Assembly: GCF_000276665.1 (NCBI RefSeq)
Contig: NW_004955446.1
Span: forward strand, 12,113,646-12,177,645
Source: Chinchilla lanigera
Taxonomy: Eukaryota; Chordata; Mammalia; Rodentia; Chinchillidae
Direction: 5' to 3'
DNA: 64,000 nucleotides
Every line of letters starts with the position of its first letter. The stretch's first letter is position 1. A program made the translations under genes and the position numbers. The notes under the pieces are model-generated. The model did no database searches. It saw only the letters and a list, made by a program, of their open reading frames with translations, and had not been told where the DNA came from. This document shows, in pieces, positions 11,501 through 19,285 of this stretch.

Positions 11501-14500
11501 ATTTATATTATTATTTGTTTGCTATTAATCTGTACATTACTAAGAATTTGATAATATATACTGCCTGTGTTGGCGTGTGAGCTACTAAAAAGCAACACTT
11601 TTAACTACTGGTCATTAATACCTGTATTTATTAATATTTGTGCATTTTTACTTAATTAGAGGTAAAAGTGAGATATATATTGGGTTTAAATTCTTATTTG
11701 GTGTAAAACAAATTTAAATTACTATGGTAATTACCCTGGGCATTGAGGAACCGTGAGTCCCTTTAGAACTCTGTTCAAAGCTAGTTTCTCTCATCCAAGA
11801 GAAATTTCTATGTATTTCTCAGGCTTTCCGTGAAGCTTTCTTGAGAATGCCTGGTGGACACCTACTTTTAAATTAAGTTTTATTGTATGTTCATCCTAGT
11901 GAAAAATAGCTAGTCCTGTTTCAGCAGAAATTACTTAAACGGAAGAAAACTTTTGAATTTGGGAGGTCTTGATCACTCCTTGTTTAAAGGGAACTGATGG
12001 AGACCCCACAGCAAATTTATCTATAAGTATGTCGACCTAAAACCAAAGCAAAAATTAAGAGTTGCCAGGTCTCCTGCATTGATAACAGCAGCAATTGATA
12101 AAGTTAGTCTAGCGTTGGTACAGTTCTAACTTAGAAGATTGGAGTTCAGTGAATGTAAAACTCCTGTTGGGTTTGTGCTCTGTGCTATATTTGTATTCAC
12201 CAGAATAAATTCAGTGAGGTCATATATGAAAAAATTCAAGGCAAATGCACTGCTCCTGTTTTCTATCTTTATTTTACAGGATGATGGCTGTTAGAATTTT
12301 TTTTCTTTTTGGAGAATAGGTTTTCCCTTTTGTGTTTACATTGTATTTCTTCACACTATCATTTATCCTATAGTTACAAATACTCTACTTGGCATACTTG
12401 GAACATAAGCCTTAGTCCCCTCTTGCTTCTTCTTTTTTTTTCTTTTTTTTTTTGGTACTGGGAATTGAACTCAGGACCTTGCACTTGCCAGGCAGGTGCT
12501 TGTGCCACTGAGCTATATCCTCAGCTCTTCTTAAATTTATTGACAACCTCCCAAGATCTTTAGTTTTTGTGGGCATAAATATTTAACATATGATAAATTA
12601 AAACTGAAATTTTTAAAGCATTAATTTTTTAAAAAATCAATAATAAAGCCAGGCACAGTGGCATGTACCTATAGTCCCCGGCACTTGGGAATAGGAGAAT
12701 ATTGAATTCAAGGCACCCTGGACAACATAGCCAAGACAAGAAGACCCTGTCCTTTTTAAAAAATTACTTTTTTATATGAATAACATTTCTTGAAAAATAA
12801 CTACTGCCAAAAAATTGTTTTTCACTGGGTGTAGTGGTGCATGCCTGTAATCCCAGCACTTGGGAGGCTAAGACAGGAGGATAGCCATGAATTCATGGCC
12901 AGCCTGGGCTACATAAGCAAGTTCAAGGGCAGCCTGCACTACATAGTTGAGACCTTGTCTCAGAAAAAAGCCAGAACAAATTATTTTTCACCAAAAACTC
13001 TAATGTCTGCTTTCTTGTAGAAAATTAGGTGCTCCTCTCTTGTTTTTGCATAAACTGTTGTTCTATGTTGTTGTCATTTAAATAGGTTTTAAAAAATCAG
13101 AAAAAAGAGGGGTATTTTTAATAGCCCTTCCAGATAATTGCAGATATTCTTTTTTGATACTGTGCCAAAACTTGACAACTAGTAGTTTCTTACTGATCAG
13201 AGAATATAATGAGAAATTTGGTTTCGAACCTATTGGTCTGTCTTGCACTTTGGTTCTTTTACCCTTATGCATTATTTTGTAACATCATGTTTGGTCAGTA
13301 TTGGTTCACTGATTTCTGTAGATCTCCTAAATGTTAACACACTTCATTACTCACCATCAGAGCCTACATTCATTAATATCACACCACCAATCTCATCATA
13401 AAAGCTTTTGAGCATGGGAAAACTATCAAGCTCTGGGTGGCAAATACAAGTTCTCCAAAATTCTAGTTTTTATTTGAAAGCTCAAATGTTATTATTGGCA
13501 ACAAATTCTGCCAGTGATTTTCCTTGAAGTGAAAAGCTCATAATCACTCATTTTAAAGAAAATGGCAGCCGGATGTGAAGGCACATACCGATAATCCCAG
13601 TACCCAGGAGGCTGAGGCAGGAGGACCCCACAAGTTCAAAGCCAGCCTGGGCTCCATAGTGAGTTAAGGCCAGTCTGAACTGCATAGTGAGACCCTAACT
13701 CAAAAAACCAAAAAGAAAAAAGAAAATGTCTACCAAGCACCCAAGTTTTGATAGTCATTGCTTGTCTGCATTTCAAGTAAAAATACAAGATTTACATATT
13801 ATAGCTGGATCAGCTTCTAGCTGTGCTGTGCAAGTGCTTTGCCTCAAGACAGCCAGTGTACTTCACTGTGCAGCACACCCTTTGCTAGGTGTCTCCTTCT
13901 GATCACACAGAATATTAGGAAGGTGTACATTCAAAGCATAAAATTTAGTAAAACTGGGTTTTACTTCTTTATCAGGGACTTTTTGTGTATGTGTCTGTGA
14001 TGCTGCAGATCCCACCTCGGGCCTCATGTGCTGAGTACCCTGTCCCACTGAGCCGACCCCAGCTCTCAGGGACATTTTTTAATTAAGAAAAGCTTTTTGA
14101 GAGTGTTTTGCAGTAAAGAATTTGTTGTATAGTACAGATGCAGTTGCCTGTATCCATAAGAAGGGATCAGCAGTTTTACCACCATTGCTTTTGCCATGCA
14201 AATTATGTCTTATGTTATTGTTAAAACAATTTTCATCTCAAGGACTTCTTGAAGAGGATATTGGGAAACCCTTGGGCTTCATGCATATTTTGAGAACTAC
14301 TACTTTGGAAAGTACACAAAGTTTTTTCCTTTTATAATACAGAAGTAGCAAAGGCCCAGCCAGTGTCTCAAAGTTCTGAAGTAATTTTAAAGTTGGAGTC
14401 ACTGGATAAATAGTAAGATCTTGAAGCCAAATATCTCTGTAATTTATGAGGATGTATATAACTAATTGCTTATTCATGTAAATAATTTTCTTTATTTTTA

Positions 14501-17443
14501 ATCCTTTCATCTTTATCTGGTTTTAAGTAACCTTTGATAATTTGGGCCAAAAGGTTGCTTTGACATACACATTTGGCTTTTGAAAATCATTCTGGGGAGA
14601 AATGGAATTATTTCTTGAGTATCAGTATCTATTTACATTTATCTTTTTTTTTTTTTTTTTTTTTGCAGTACTGGGGATCAAACTCACAACCTTGCACTTG
14701 CCAGGCAGGCGCTTATGCCACTGAGCTATATCCCCAACCCTATTTACATTTATCTTTATTTCTATCCAAAACTCATTCCCAAACCTTAAATTGTTAAAAT
14801 GTACTTAAAATATTTAGCAGAAATCTATTCATGGTAAATAGTGAATAGCTTTGAGTCAGTCTGAAAAATATGTGGTCAATCTTGCCCGGTGGCTGCCCTC
14901 ACCCTGTAGAGTATACTAGGAATCAAACTCAGGACCTTGCACTTGCCAGGCAGGTGCTTGTGCCACTGACCAATATCCCCAACCCAAACAGATTATAAGG
15001 CCAGGTGTGGTGGCGCATATCTGTAATCCCAGCACTCGGTCTTTTTTTTTTTTTTTTTGGTACTGGGAATCAAACTCAGGACCTTGTGCTTGCTAGGCAG
15101 GCCTATATCCCTAGCCCGGTCTGAAAAATAAAACCTGTCCAGTTTTCCTTTCCCTTAGTATAAAATTATTTTTATTATAAATATAAAATAAATACTTTAC
15201 AAAAATTGTTAAATATAGAAAAGAGGCAATATTACCTGAAATCCCAAATCATAATAATCCAGTCACTACTGTGAAAGTGTATTTCCTTCTGAGATTTTTT
15301 TTTCAAATGTTTTTGGATTTTCACATGTGCTTAATATCTAGTTGGCTTTTTTCCAGATTGCTTAGATGAATTTCCTTTATCCTTTAAGTAATAATGATAG
15401 GTTTAATAATTATTACTGGATTCTTTCAGGTAAATTGTTGCCTTGCTGTCCCTAGAATTCTGTTTTTCCATAAATACCACGCATTTTTTTCCATTGTTTA
15501 GATTATGTTCTGAGGATAATCCAGGTAGATCAAAGAATGAGAATTCTGGTATACAGGACCATTTTGTGTCCGTAGTATTTGCCTCCATATATGATTGCAT
15601 TAAAGGGCCAGCCTCACTGTCTCATGATGAGCGTCGAGTACCATGATTGCCTCCTATTTTTGCTGTGATTTTACTGACCAGCATAGGCGCTCATTTTAAA
15701 GCTATTAAGAATGAATTTTAATCTAATGTTAATAATTGAATTTTACTATTTTATATTTTTTTCTGTCCTTTAAACTGTCTTTTCATCTTCTAGCATTTTT
15801 CACGTGCTCATTTTTAATATAATTATTGTGGGAGCCGGTGTGATCATGGCCTGTTTCTACCCAAACATAGGAGGGATCATAAGGTACTGCCAGTAAGAAA
15901 CTGTGCCCCTTTGTATATTGGTCTTTATTTTTGTGTTGCTGTTGTCGTTGTTATTGTTTTAATTATATGAAATTCCTGTCTTTTAAACTGGTGGTGTTCA
16001 AATGTATTTCCCTGGTATCAGTTGAGATGCTCATTAAATTCCATTTCTGTTTATTCTGGTGGCAGACTAACTAGAAAACCCCATTGTCCCTTAGCCTCTG
16101 TCACTTTCTCTCCCTCTCTCCCTCTCTCCTTCTCTCCCTTTCTTTCTTTCTCTCTCTTTCCCTCCTTCCTTTTCTCTTTCCCTCCTTCTCCCTCTCCCTC
16201 TTGCTGTTTCCCTCCTTCTCTGTCTCTTTCCCTCTCTCCTTCTCTCCCTCCTTCCTTCATTCCCTCTCTCCCTTTGCCTCCCTCCCTTCCTCCCTCTCTC
16301 TCTCCCTCTCCCTCTCTCTATATATATATATCTGTATACATACAGATATATAGATATAGATAGGTATATAGAGATATTCCATTGTGTTTCCTTTTTCTGT
16401 ATCCAAAATAAAATATATAACTCTTGGGAGTACCTAGGAGGTCCTTTTTATGTCAAGGCTATCTCCTATCTTCCTTAATGCATTTCCATTTAAAAACATA
16501 TTTTAATGTCAATTGCAGTAAGAATGTAAGAGTTTAGATCTTGGATGACTCTTCCATTAATATCCTTCCCCTTAGAAAGTTATGATAGGTTGAGAAGAGT
16601 GGGAATAAAGTTGTGACCTTAGATTCTCAAGGGGAACTGGGGTTCAGAATGACTCAGTTTCCCTTCTTTAATATAGAGAGCTAAGTCACCTTTCCCTAAA
16701 AAGTAAAAAGAAACTAGAGAGGAGATTAGTATCTGATGCTTACTAAATACAGTGGACTTACAAGTTCCTACTAAGCTATTTCTCCAGAAAACTGGGAAAG
16801 GAAGAAAGGGCCTATTTCTCTGTCACAGTCTCATGTTGAACTATTGTTGTTGTTATCTTTGATAATTATACTGAATGCCACAGAGGCACTCATCTGTTCT
16901 TATTCTTAAACAGATGCTAGCAGTCTCTCACAAACTCAGAATGTGTAATTAGTTCAGTTTTTTGAGATCAAAGATAGGAAACCCATCTCCAGATGTTTCT
17001 GAGGAAGTAGCCACAGTCACTGAGACACAGAGGAGCTGTGGAGATTTGAAGGATGAAAAACACTCTTTGTCAAGCAGATGCTATAAAGATGAGCAGGAAA
17101 TAATATTTTATATTAACAAATAGTACAAGTTTTAAACCCAAGTATCAGGAACAAATCAATCAAAAATAGTGTTGTTGCAATATGAGTCTGAGAATGATTT
17201 AAATTGTACTAGATTTACCTTTATTATAACTTTTAAAATGCAAGACTGTTATTAACCCTAAAGCTTTTATTTTGCAGATATTCAGGAGCAGCATGCGGTC
17301 TGGCCTTTGTATTCATATATCCATCTCTCATCTATATGATTTCCCTCCACCGGGAAGAACGTCTGACATGGCCTAAATTAATCTTTCACATTTTCATCAT
17401 CATTTTGGGCCTCGCTAACCTGATTGCTCAGTTTTTTGTGTGA
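2450..17443 (+). CDS. SLC38A9: SLC38A9, last five coding exons (C-terminal ~208 residues)
   Basis: SLC38A9 is a polytopic lysosomal-membrane protein of the AAAP family. It senses luminal arginine, exports amino acids from the lysosome, and signals through Ragulator and the Rag GTPases to mTORC1. Five exons join as 2450-2556, 9595-9708, 11125-11273, 15794-15883 and 17278-17443, giving 626 nt that end in TGA. The product matches the C-terminal transmembrane half as I remember the human protein (561 residues): [100 protein letters not shown]. The cytosolic N-terminus that binds Ragulator-Rag lies upstream of the window. All introns are GT-AG (7038, 1416, 4520 and 1394 bp) and no frame damage is seen, so the gene looks functional. 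The first exon begins with two bases of a split codon. Confidence 0.97.
2692..3012 (+). mobile_element. hAT-Charlie-like non-autonomous DNA transposon, interrupted
   Basis: It starts with AGTGGTCAGCAAACTTTCTT and ends with ATAATTTCGCAGCCCCTGAT. This resembles the dispersed mammalian DNA transposon whose termini read CAGTGGTCAGCAAAC and GTTTGCTGACCCCTG. A B1-dID SINE (2828-2935) interrupts it. The family name is not assigned. Confidence 0.6.
2828..2935 (+). mobile_element. B1-dID-type SINE, truncated
   Basis: Contains TATCCCAGCACTCTAG, GTGAGGCAGGAGGATCACAA and GCAATTTAGCAACTTAG. The ID half is missing. It sits inside the hAT-like element. Confidence 0.65.
3020..3420 (+). mobile_element. L1/HAL1-related coding-region fragment
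   Basis: Word order such as TTTAATATAAATGGTCCATA, CAATTAAAAGATAGAT, ATATAGCTCTGAACACCTAC and CTTCTACCTTAAGATACTGG resembles the body of old L1-type elements. Frames are destroyed. Confidence 0.45.
3700..3885 (+). repeat. MIR SINE
   Basis: Order of MIR landmarks: CTCAAATGTAAAAATAACAT, TGATACCTGTTGGGGTTGTT, ATGAAAATTAAAGAGTATGA, then CCTAATATACAGTAAGAGCT. Confidence 0.65.
4113..4292 (-). mobile_element. B1-dID-type composite SINE
   Basis: Reading left to right, an ID half (ACTGGGGATTGAACCCAGGA, then GAGCTGCCTCTG) is joined to a B1 half (GAGACAGGGTCTCATCAAG … TGCTGGGATTACAGGC). Composite in minus orientation. Confidence 0.85.
4540..5110 (+). mobile_element. Possible degenerate transposase-like relic
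   Basis: A short open stretch near 4970-5070 reads [15 protein letters not shown] and [13 protein letters not shown]. It has the feel of the C-terminus of a pogo/Tigger-type transposase, but I cannot confirm a family. The 19-mer CTTTGAAAGGGTTGTGACA occurs twice, at 4912-4930 and 4962-4980. The stretch could equally be unique sequence. Confidence 0.22.
5905..5986 (-). mobile_element. ID-like SINE with perfect TSD
   Basis: Contains GGTACTGGGAATCGAACTCA and CTTGCCAGGCAGGCGT, ending AAATTCCCAGCCC. Flanked by the 15-bp direct repeat TCTTCACTGTGTTTG at 5871-5885 and 5987-6001. Confidence 0.92.
6100..6235 (-). mobile_element. B1-like SINE
   Basis: Contains TTGAGATAAAGTCTCACTCT, TAGCCCAGGCTGGCCTTGAA and CAGCCTCCTGAGTGCTGGGA. 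The internal duplication is present. Imperfect flanking repeats around CTGCTGTGTTCTTT and CTGCTTTGTTCTTT. Confidence 0.88.
6700..6915 (+). repeat. MIR SINE
   Basis: Near full-length MIR order: TTTGGAACCAGAAAGACCTT, CAGCTACTCATAT, TTTGTAACTTTG, AGAGGATTAAATAAAATATA, GCTTAGCACAAAACCCAGCA. Confidence 0.7.
7068..7182 (+). mobile_element. B1-like SINE
   Basis: AGCTGAGCATAGTGGTGCAC, CAATCCCAGCACTCAG and GGCCAGCCTGAATTATATAG, ending in GATCCTGTCTCCAAAAAG. Confidence 0.85.
7432..7622 (+). mobile_element. B1-like SINE with an internal A-run
   Basis: A B1 start (AGCCAGGTGTGGCTCTTG) is followed by about 18 As, then ACACCTGTAATCC and a second GCCTGTAATCCCAGC. It continues to AACCCTGTCTCAAAAAAAC. The early A-run and repeated start suggest a rearranged or doubly inserted element. 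Confidence 0.75.
7735..7882 (-). mobile_element. B1-like SINE
   Basis: TTTGAGACAGGGTCTCACTA, TTGTAGCCCAGGCTGGTCTC, AAGTGCTGGGATTACAGGAA. Full-length with internal duplication. Confidence 0.9.
8422..8466. repeat. (GGTT)n microsatellite
   Basis: Repeated GGTT with CAGT variants directly abuts the T-rich end of the next B1-like element, so it probably grew from that SINE's tail. Confidence 0.85.
8467..8578 (-). mobile_element. B1-like SINE, truncated
   Basis: CAGACAGGGTCTCATTATGT … CTCCTGCCTCAGCCTCCTGA, then breaks off before the expected TGGGATTACAGG. Confidence 0.85.
9595..9708 (+). CDS. SLC38A9: SLC38A9 exon B (fourth from last)
   Basis: The acceptor ATTTATAG ends at 9594 and the donor CAG|GTAAGG starts at 9709. 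It has 38 whole codons, [11 protein letters not shown] … SKDCIEQ, covering one transmembrane helix ([15 protein letters not shown]) and the loop PSPPLSKD. Oddly, the exon opens with GTAAGA, itself a good splice-donor match. Confidence 0.97.
9780..9960 (+). repeat. Possible MIR fragment in the intron
   Basis: CAGGCCTGGGTTTGAATAAA then ATCCTTTCTGAGTTTGTTTC resembles the MIR core. Diverged. Confidence 0.35.
10206..10350 (+). mobile_element. B1-like SINE
   Basis: AGCCAAGCATGGTGGCACAA … TGTAATCTCAGCACTTGG … GAGCTTGTCTCAAAACAAAA. Diverged copy. Confidence 0.82.
10412..10530 (-). mobile_element. B1-like SINE, partial
   Basis: GTCAGGCTGGTTTTAAACTC, TAGCCCAGGCTGACCTCAGA, CTCCTGCCTCAGCC, ending in CGCTATGCCTGGC. 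Confidence 0.82.
10531..11124. other. SLC38A9: Intronic sequence without recognised repeat
   Basis: AT-rich 3' half of the intron before exon C. No gene or clear repeat is seen beyond a short A-run near 10569. Confidence 0.6.
11125..11273 (+). CDS. SLC38A9: SLC38A9 exon C (third from last)
   Basis: The acceptor GATTTAG ends at 11124 and the donor CAG|GTAAGA starts at 11274. It has 49 codons plus two bases. It encodes [14 protein letters not shown], the helix [20 protein letters not shown], and [15 protein letters not shown]. Confidence 0.97.
11274..12449. other. SLC38A9: Intronic sequence without recognised repeat
   Basis: 5' quarter of the 4.5-kb intron after exon C. AT-rich, SINE-free; nothing gene-like. 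Confidence 0.6.
12450..12527 (-). mobile_element. ID-like SINE
   Basis: TTTGGTACTGGGAATTGAAC, CTTGCCAGGCAGGTGCTTGT, GAGCTATATCCTCAGC. Confidence 0.9.
12649..12758 (+). mobile_element. B1-like SINE, degraded
   Basis: GCCAGGCACAGTGGCATGTA … GGCACTTGGGAATAGGAGAA … AAGACCCTGTCCTTTTT; the middle is deleted. Confidence 0.75.
12824..12970 (+). mobile_element. B1-like SINE
   Basis: CTGGGTGTAGTGGTGCATGC, TAATCCCAGCACTTGGGAGG, CAGCCTGGGCTACATAAGCA, then a second GCAGCCTGCACTACATAG. The internal duplication is clear. Confidence 0.9.
12971..13565. other. SLC38A9: Intronic sequence without recognised repeat
   Basis: No gene or clear repeat seen. Confidence 0.55.
13566..13728 (+). mobile_element. B1-like SINE
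   Basis: GCCGGATGTGAAGGCACATA … GAGGCTGAGGCAGGAGGA … GAGACCCTAACTCAAAAAAC. Short flanking repeat AAAGAAAATG at 13555-13564 and 13729-13738. Confidence 0.9.
13739..14628. other. SLC38A9: Intronic sequence without recognised repeat
   Basis: No gene or clear repeat seen. A segment near 14000-14060 (ATCCCACCTCGGGCCTCA … CTGAGCCGACCCCAGC) may be a diverged ID-like fragment. Confidence 0.45.
14647..14739 (-). mobile_element. ID-like SINE with 18-bp TSD
   Basis: A long T tract, GCAGTACTGGGGATCAAACT, CTTGCCAGGCAGGCGCTTAT, ATATCCCCAACC. Flanked by CTATTTACATTTATCTTT at 14629-14646 and 14740-14757. Confidence 0.92.
14906..14986 (-). mobile_element. ID-like SINE
   Basis: ACTAGGAATCAAACTCAGGA, CTTGCCAGGCAGGTGCTTGT, ATATCCCCAACCC. 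Confidence 0.87.
15000..15039 (+). mobile_element. B1-like SINE, 5' stub
   Basis: GGCCAGGTGTGGTGGCGCAT … TAATCCCAGCACTCGG, then abruptly replaced by the T tract of an ID-like element. Only the first 40 bases remain. Confidence 0.8.
15040..15117 (-). mobile_element. ID-like SINE joined to the B1 stub
   Basis: About 18 Ts, GGTACTGGGAATCAAACTCA, TTGCTAGGCAGGCC, ATATCCCTAGCCC. The middle of the element is shortened (no GCTTGTGCCACTGAG block). Confidence 0.85.
15170..15400 (-). mobile_element. Possible old L1 3' UTR fragment
   Basis: AT-rich sequence with AAATATAGAAAAGAGGCAAT and ATTTCCTTCTGAGATTTTTT, resembling antisense L1M 3' ends. Weak. Confidence 0.3.
15794..15883 (+). CDS. SLC38A9: SLC38A9 exon D (penultimate)
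   Basis: The acceptor CATCTTCTAG ends at 15793. The exon completes the split serine codon, then reads [20 protein letters not shown] and FYPNIGGII and ends with two bases of an arginine codon. The donor AAG|GTACTG at 15884 is weak. A better match, CCA|GTAAGA, starts at 15893, nine bases downstream and in frame. Continuation into exon E as RYSGAACG supports the upstream donor as the main one. Confidence 0.96.
16099..16320. repeat. Long polypyrimidine (C/T) tract
   Basis: About 220 bases almost entirely C and T on the plus strand (CTCTCC, CCCTCCTT and CTTTCTTT units) in the last SLC38A9 intron. Strong strand asymmetry, low complexity. Confidence 0.95.
16320..16375. repeat. (TA)n and TATC repeat with imperfect palindrome
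   Basis: A TATATA run leads into a hairpin with 11-bp arms ATATATCTGTA (16326-16336) and TACAGATATAT (16341-16351) around TACA, followed by ATAGATATAG repeats. Confidence 0.85.
16380..17277. other. SLC38A9: Last-intron sequence without recognised repeat
   Basis: No SINE or gene seen. It ends in the acceptor tract TTTTATTTTGCAG. Confidence 0.6.
17278..17443 (+). CDS. SLC38A9: SLC38A9 terminal coding exon E
   Basis: The acceptor TTTTGCAG ends at 17277. The exon completes an arginine codon and reads [37 protein letters not shown] and [16 protein letters not shown], then TGA at 17441-17443. This gives the last two hydrophobic segments and a very short C-terminus, as in the family. Confidence 0.97.
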
Positions 17444-17765
17444 AAACTTTTCTCAAGATCTTTCATGGTATTTTGAGCCTTGAAAATACTCCTTCATAAA
17501 CTCAATTGTAAATCCTGATGTTGCTGTAATTCTAAATGTTTTTCTAAGATAATTTGAAAGCACAAGAAATAGCAGGCCATTGTTAAGTATTTTTTTATAA
17601 GAATGGGCAAAAGGGCAATAAGAATGATCTTAATCTCTACCTTTCTTATCTTCACTCACTTCTTTGTTCTCACTTGTCTTTTCTGTGTAGAAATGTGGGA
17701 AGAATCATGATGGGCTTTGCTGTTAGAAACAAGGTAGGTAGATTTATTTTGACTACAGTAAAGAT

Positions 17766-17855
17766 TCTCGCCAGGGATATGGCACAGCACCTGCCTGGCA
17801 AGCCCAAGGTCCTGAGTTCAATTCCCAGTAGCAAAAAAATAAATAAATAAAAATA
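17766..17855 (+). mobile_element. ID-like SINE in the SLC38A9 3' UTR
   Basis: GCCAGGGATATGGCACAGCA, CCTGCCTGGCAAGCCCAAGG, GAGTTCAATTCCCAGTAGC, then an A-rich tail with three overlapping AATAAA hexamers. The A-box region is shortened. Confidence 0.88.
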
Positions 17856-18110
17856 AGGCTTCTCAGGGTGTCGCGGCAGCTTACTGCTAGATCGGATTTC
17901 TGTTTTATGTTTCAGTGTACCTCTGTTTTTTTACTTACCTACAGTTTGCCTAAGCCTTTACTGTTTGTGGACAGTAAACCAAATACCTCACTTTTAGTTT
18001 TCAAGGCATCAGTGTTAATAGAATGAATTCGTAACTGGTCTTTAATCTGTTTGAAGAACAAAACTTAAAAATAGTATCAGTATGAGCTTTATGATCAGAA
18101 ATGTATGCAA

Positions 18111-18116
18111 AATAAA
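18111..18116 (+). terminator. SLC38A9: AATAAA poly(A) signal, probable SLC38A9 3' end
   Basis: AATAAA followed about 10-20 bases later by GT-rich GAGGGTTTGTTGCTGTCTGA, the usual downstream-element arrangement. Confidence 0.7.
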
Positions 18117-18135
18117 GTACGAGGGTTTGTTGCTG

Positions 18136-18822
18136 TCTGACTCCTCTTTTATTTCTAGTCTGTTTCCATTAACTTAGGTTAAAGTCATAGTTCCCCACCC
18201 CAGAGTTTGCATAGGAACAAGAGTGATTGTCCCCATAGACCCAGGGACTCCTTGGCTTTTCAGCCTTGTGTATGGCATAGGCTCTCATGAGAGGGACCGT
18301 GGAGAAAGCATGGGCAGAGAGGACCAGCGGAGGTCCTGATAGGGAGAAAAGGAGTGGAGAAGAGGCCAGCAACGGTGACATGCCCAGTGTATTTTGAATC
18401 CTCTGGGCATGAGAGAGGTTTATTTGCCAGAGGAAAGATTTATTTTGTTTGTGTATGATCTCTGTAGAAGGAAATCTTTGCTTCTGTAACTTGTAGGGCA
18501 GAGTTCAATCTCCATAAGAAAAACTTAGATTGGCAAAAAAAAATAAGGGAATCCGAATTCTTAGAACTAATGCTCTTCTGCTTTTTGTCCCAAACTAAAA
18601 GCTAAACCAGAATCCAAATGCATGTAACACAACCTCTGTGTTCTGCACAGGGCTACCAACTGCCAACATGTAGAGTTCTCTAATTTTAAAGTTCAAACGT
18701 GTACTATGTTGATACAGATTCCTTATCTTAGGACAGTGGGTAGATTTGTATATTTTCTTTTCTTTGACAAAGATGAGTGATATGGTTCCTATAAATCTAG
18801 TAAAGAGAGCCAGATTTAAATT
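18136..18822. other. Intergenic unique sequence
   Basis: Start of the intergenic interval; no SINE and no gene seen. Short ORFs here are not convincing. Confidence 0.55.
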
Positions 18823-18841
18823 TGGGCCTTACTGTCTTTCA

Positions 18842-18851
18842 GTTTTATTGT

Positions 18852-18909
<58 letters not shown>

Positions 18910-19044
18910 AGAAAGGGTCTTGCTGTGTAGTCCAGGCTGGCTTCGAACTCACTATGTAACCCAGGCTGGCCTCAAACTCACAGGGATCCTCCTACGTCTT
19001 CCTCCAGAGTGCTAGGATTATTGGCATGTGCTAGCATGCCCAGC
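18842..19044 (-). mobile_element. B1-like SINE with 19-bp TSD
   Basis: The B1 body (GAGAAAGGGTCTTGCTGTGT … GAGTGCTAGGATTATTGGCA) sits to the right of a GT array that occupies its tail. Flanked by TGGGCCTTACTGTCTTTCA at 18823-18841 and 19045-19063, a perfect 19-bp duplication. Confidence 0.93.
18856..18906. repeat. (GT)n microsatellite
   Basis: About 25 GT units inside the tail of the flanking B1-like SINE and within its target-site duplication. Confidence 0.97.
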
Positions 19045-19134
19045 TGGGCCTTACTGTCTTTCACCAAAGCTTTCCATCCTGTTCCTAGACCTGTAAGTCT
19101 ACATTAATGATGAGCATACGTCCTATTTATTTAT

Positions 19135-19180
19135 TTATGTGTGTGTGTATGTGAGTGAGTGAGACAGAGAGACAGAGAGA
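19135..19180. repeat. GT/GAGA low-complexity tract
   Basis: GTGTGTGTATGTGAGTGAGT passing into GACAGAGAGACAGAGAGAGA, adjoining the tail of the next ID-like element. Confidence 0.85.
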
Positions 19181-19258
19181 GAGAACTGGAAATCGAACTG
19201 CTGCGGACCTCACGCTTGCCAGGCAGGCGCTGCACCACTGAACTATATCCCTGGCCCC
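19181..19258 (-). mobile_element. ID-like SINE
   Basis: ACTGGAAATCGAACTGCTGC, CGCTTGCCAGGCAGGCGCTG, ATATCCCTGGCCCC. Confidence 0.85.
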
Positions 19259-19285
19259 TAGGCTATAATTACTAAAGCTCTTTTT

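Larger units (their letters stand above)
17444..18135 (+). other. SLC38A9: SLC38A9 3' UTR
   Basis: Runs from the stop to just past the AATAAA at 18111. The exact cleavage site is not determinable from sequence alone. It contains an ID-like SINE at 17766. Confidence 0.75.

Noticed and set aside
16022..16363. 113-codon open frame rich in Ser, Pro and Leu
   Set aside because: It is the translation of a low-complexity C/T tract.
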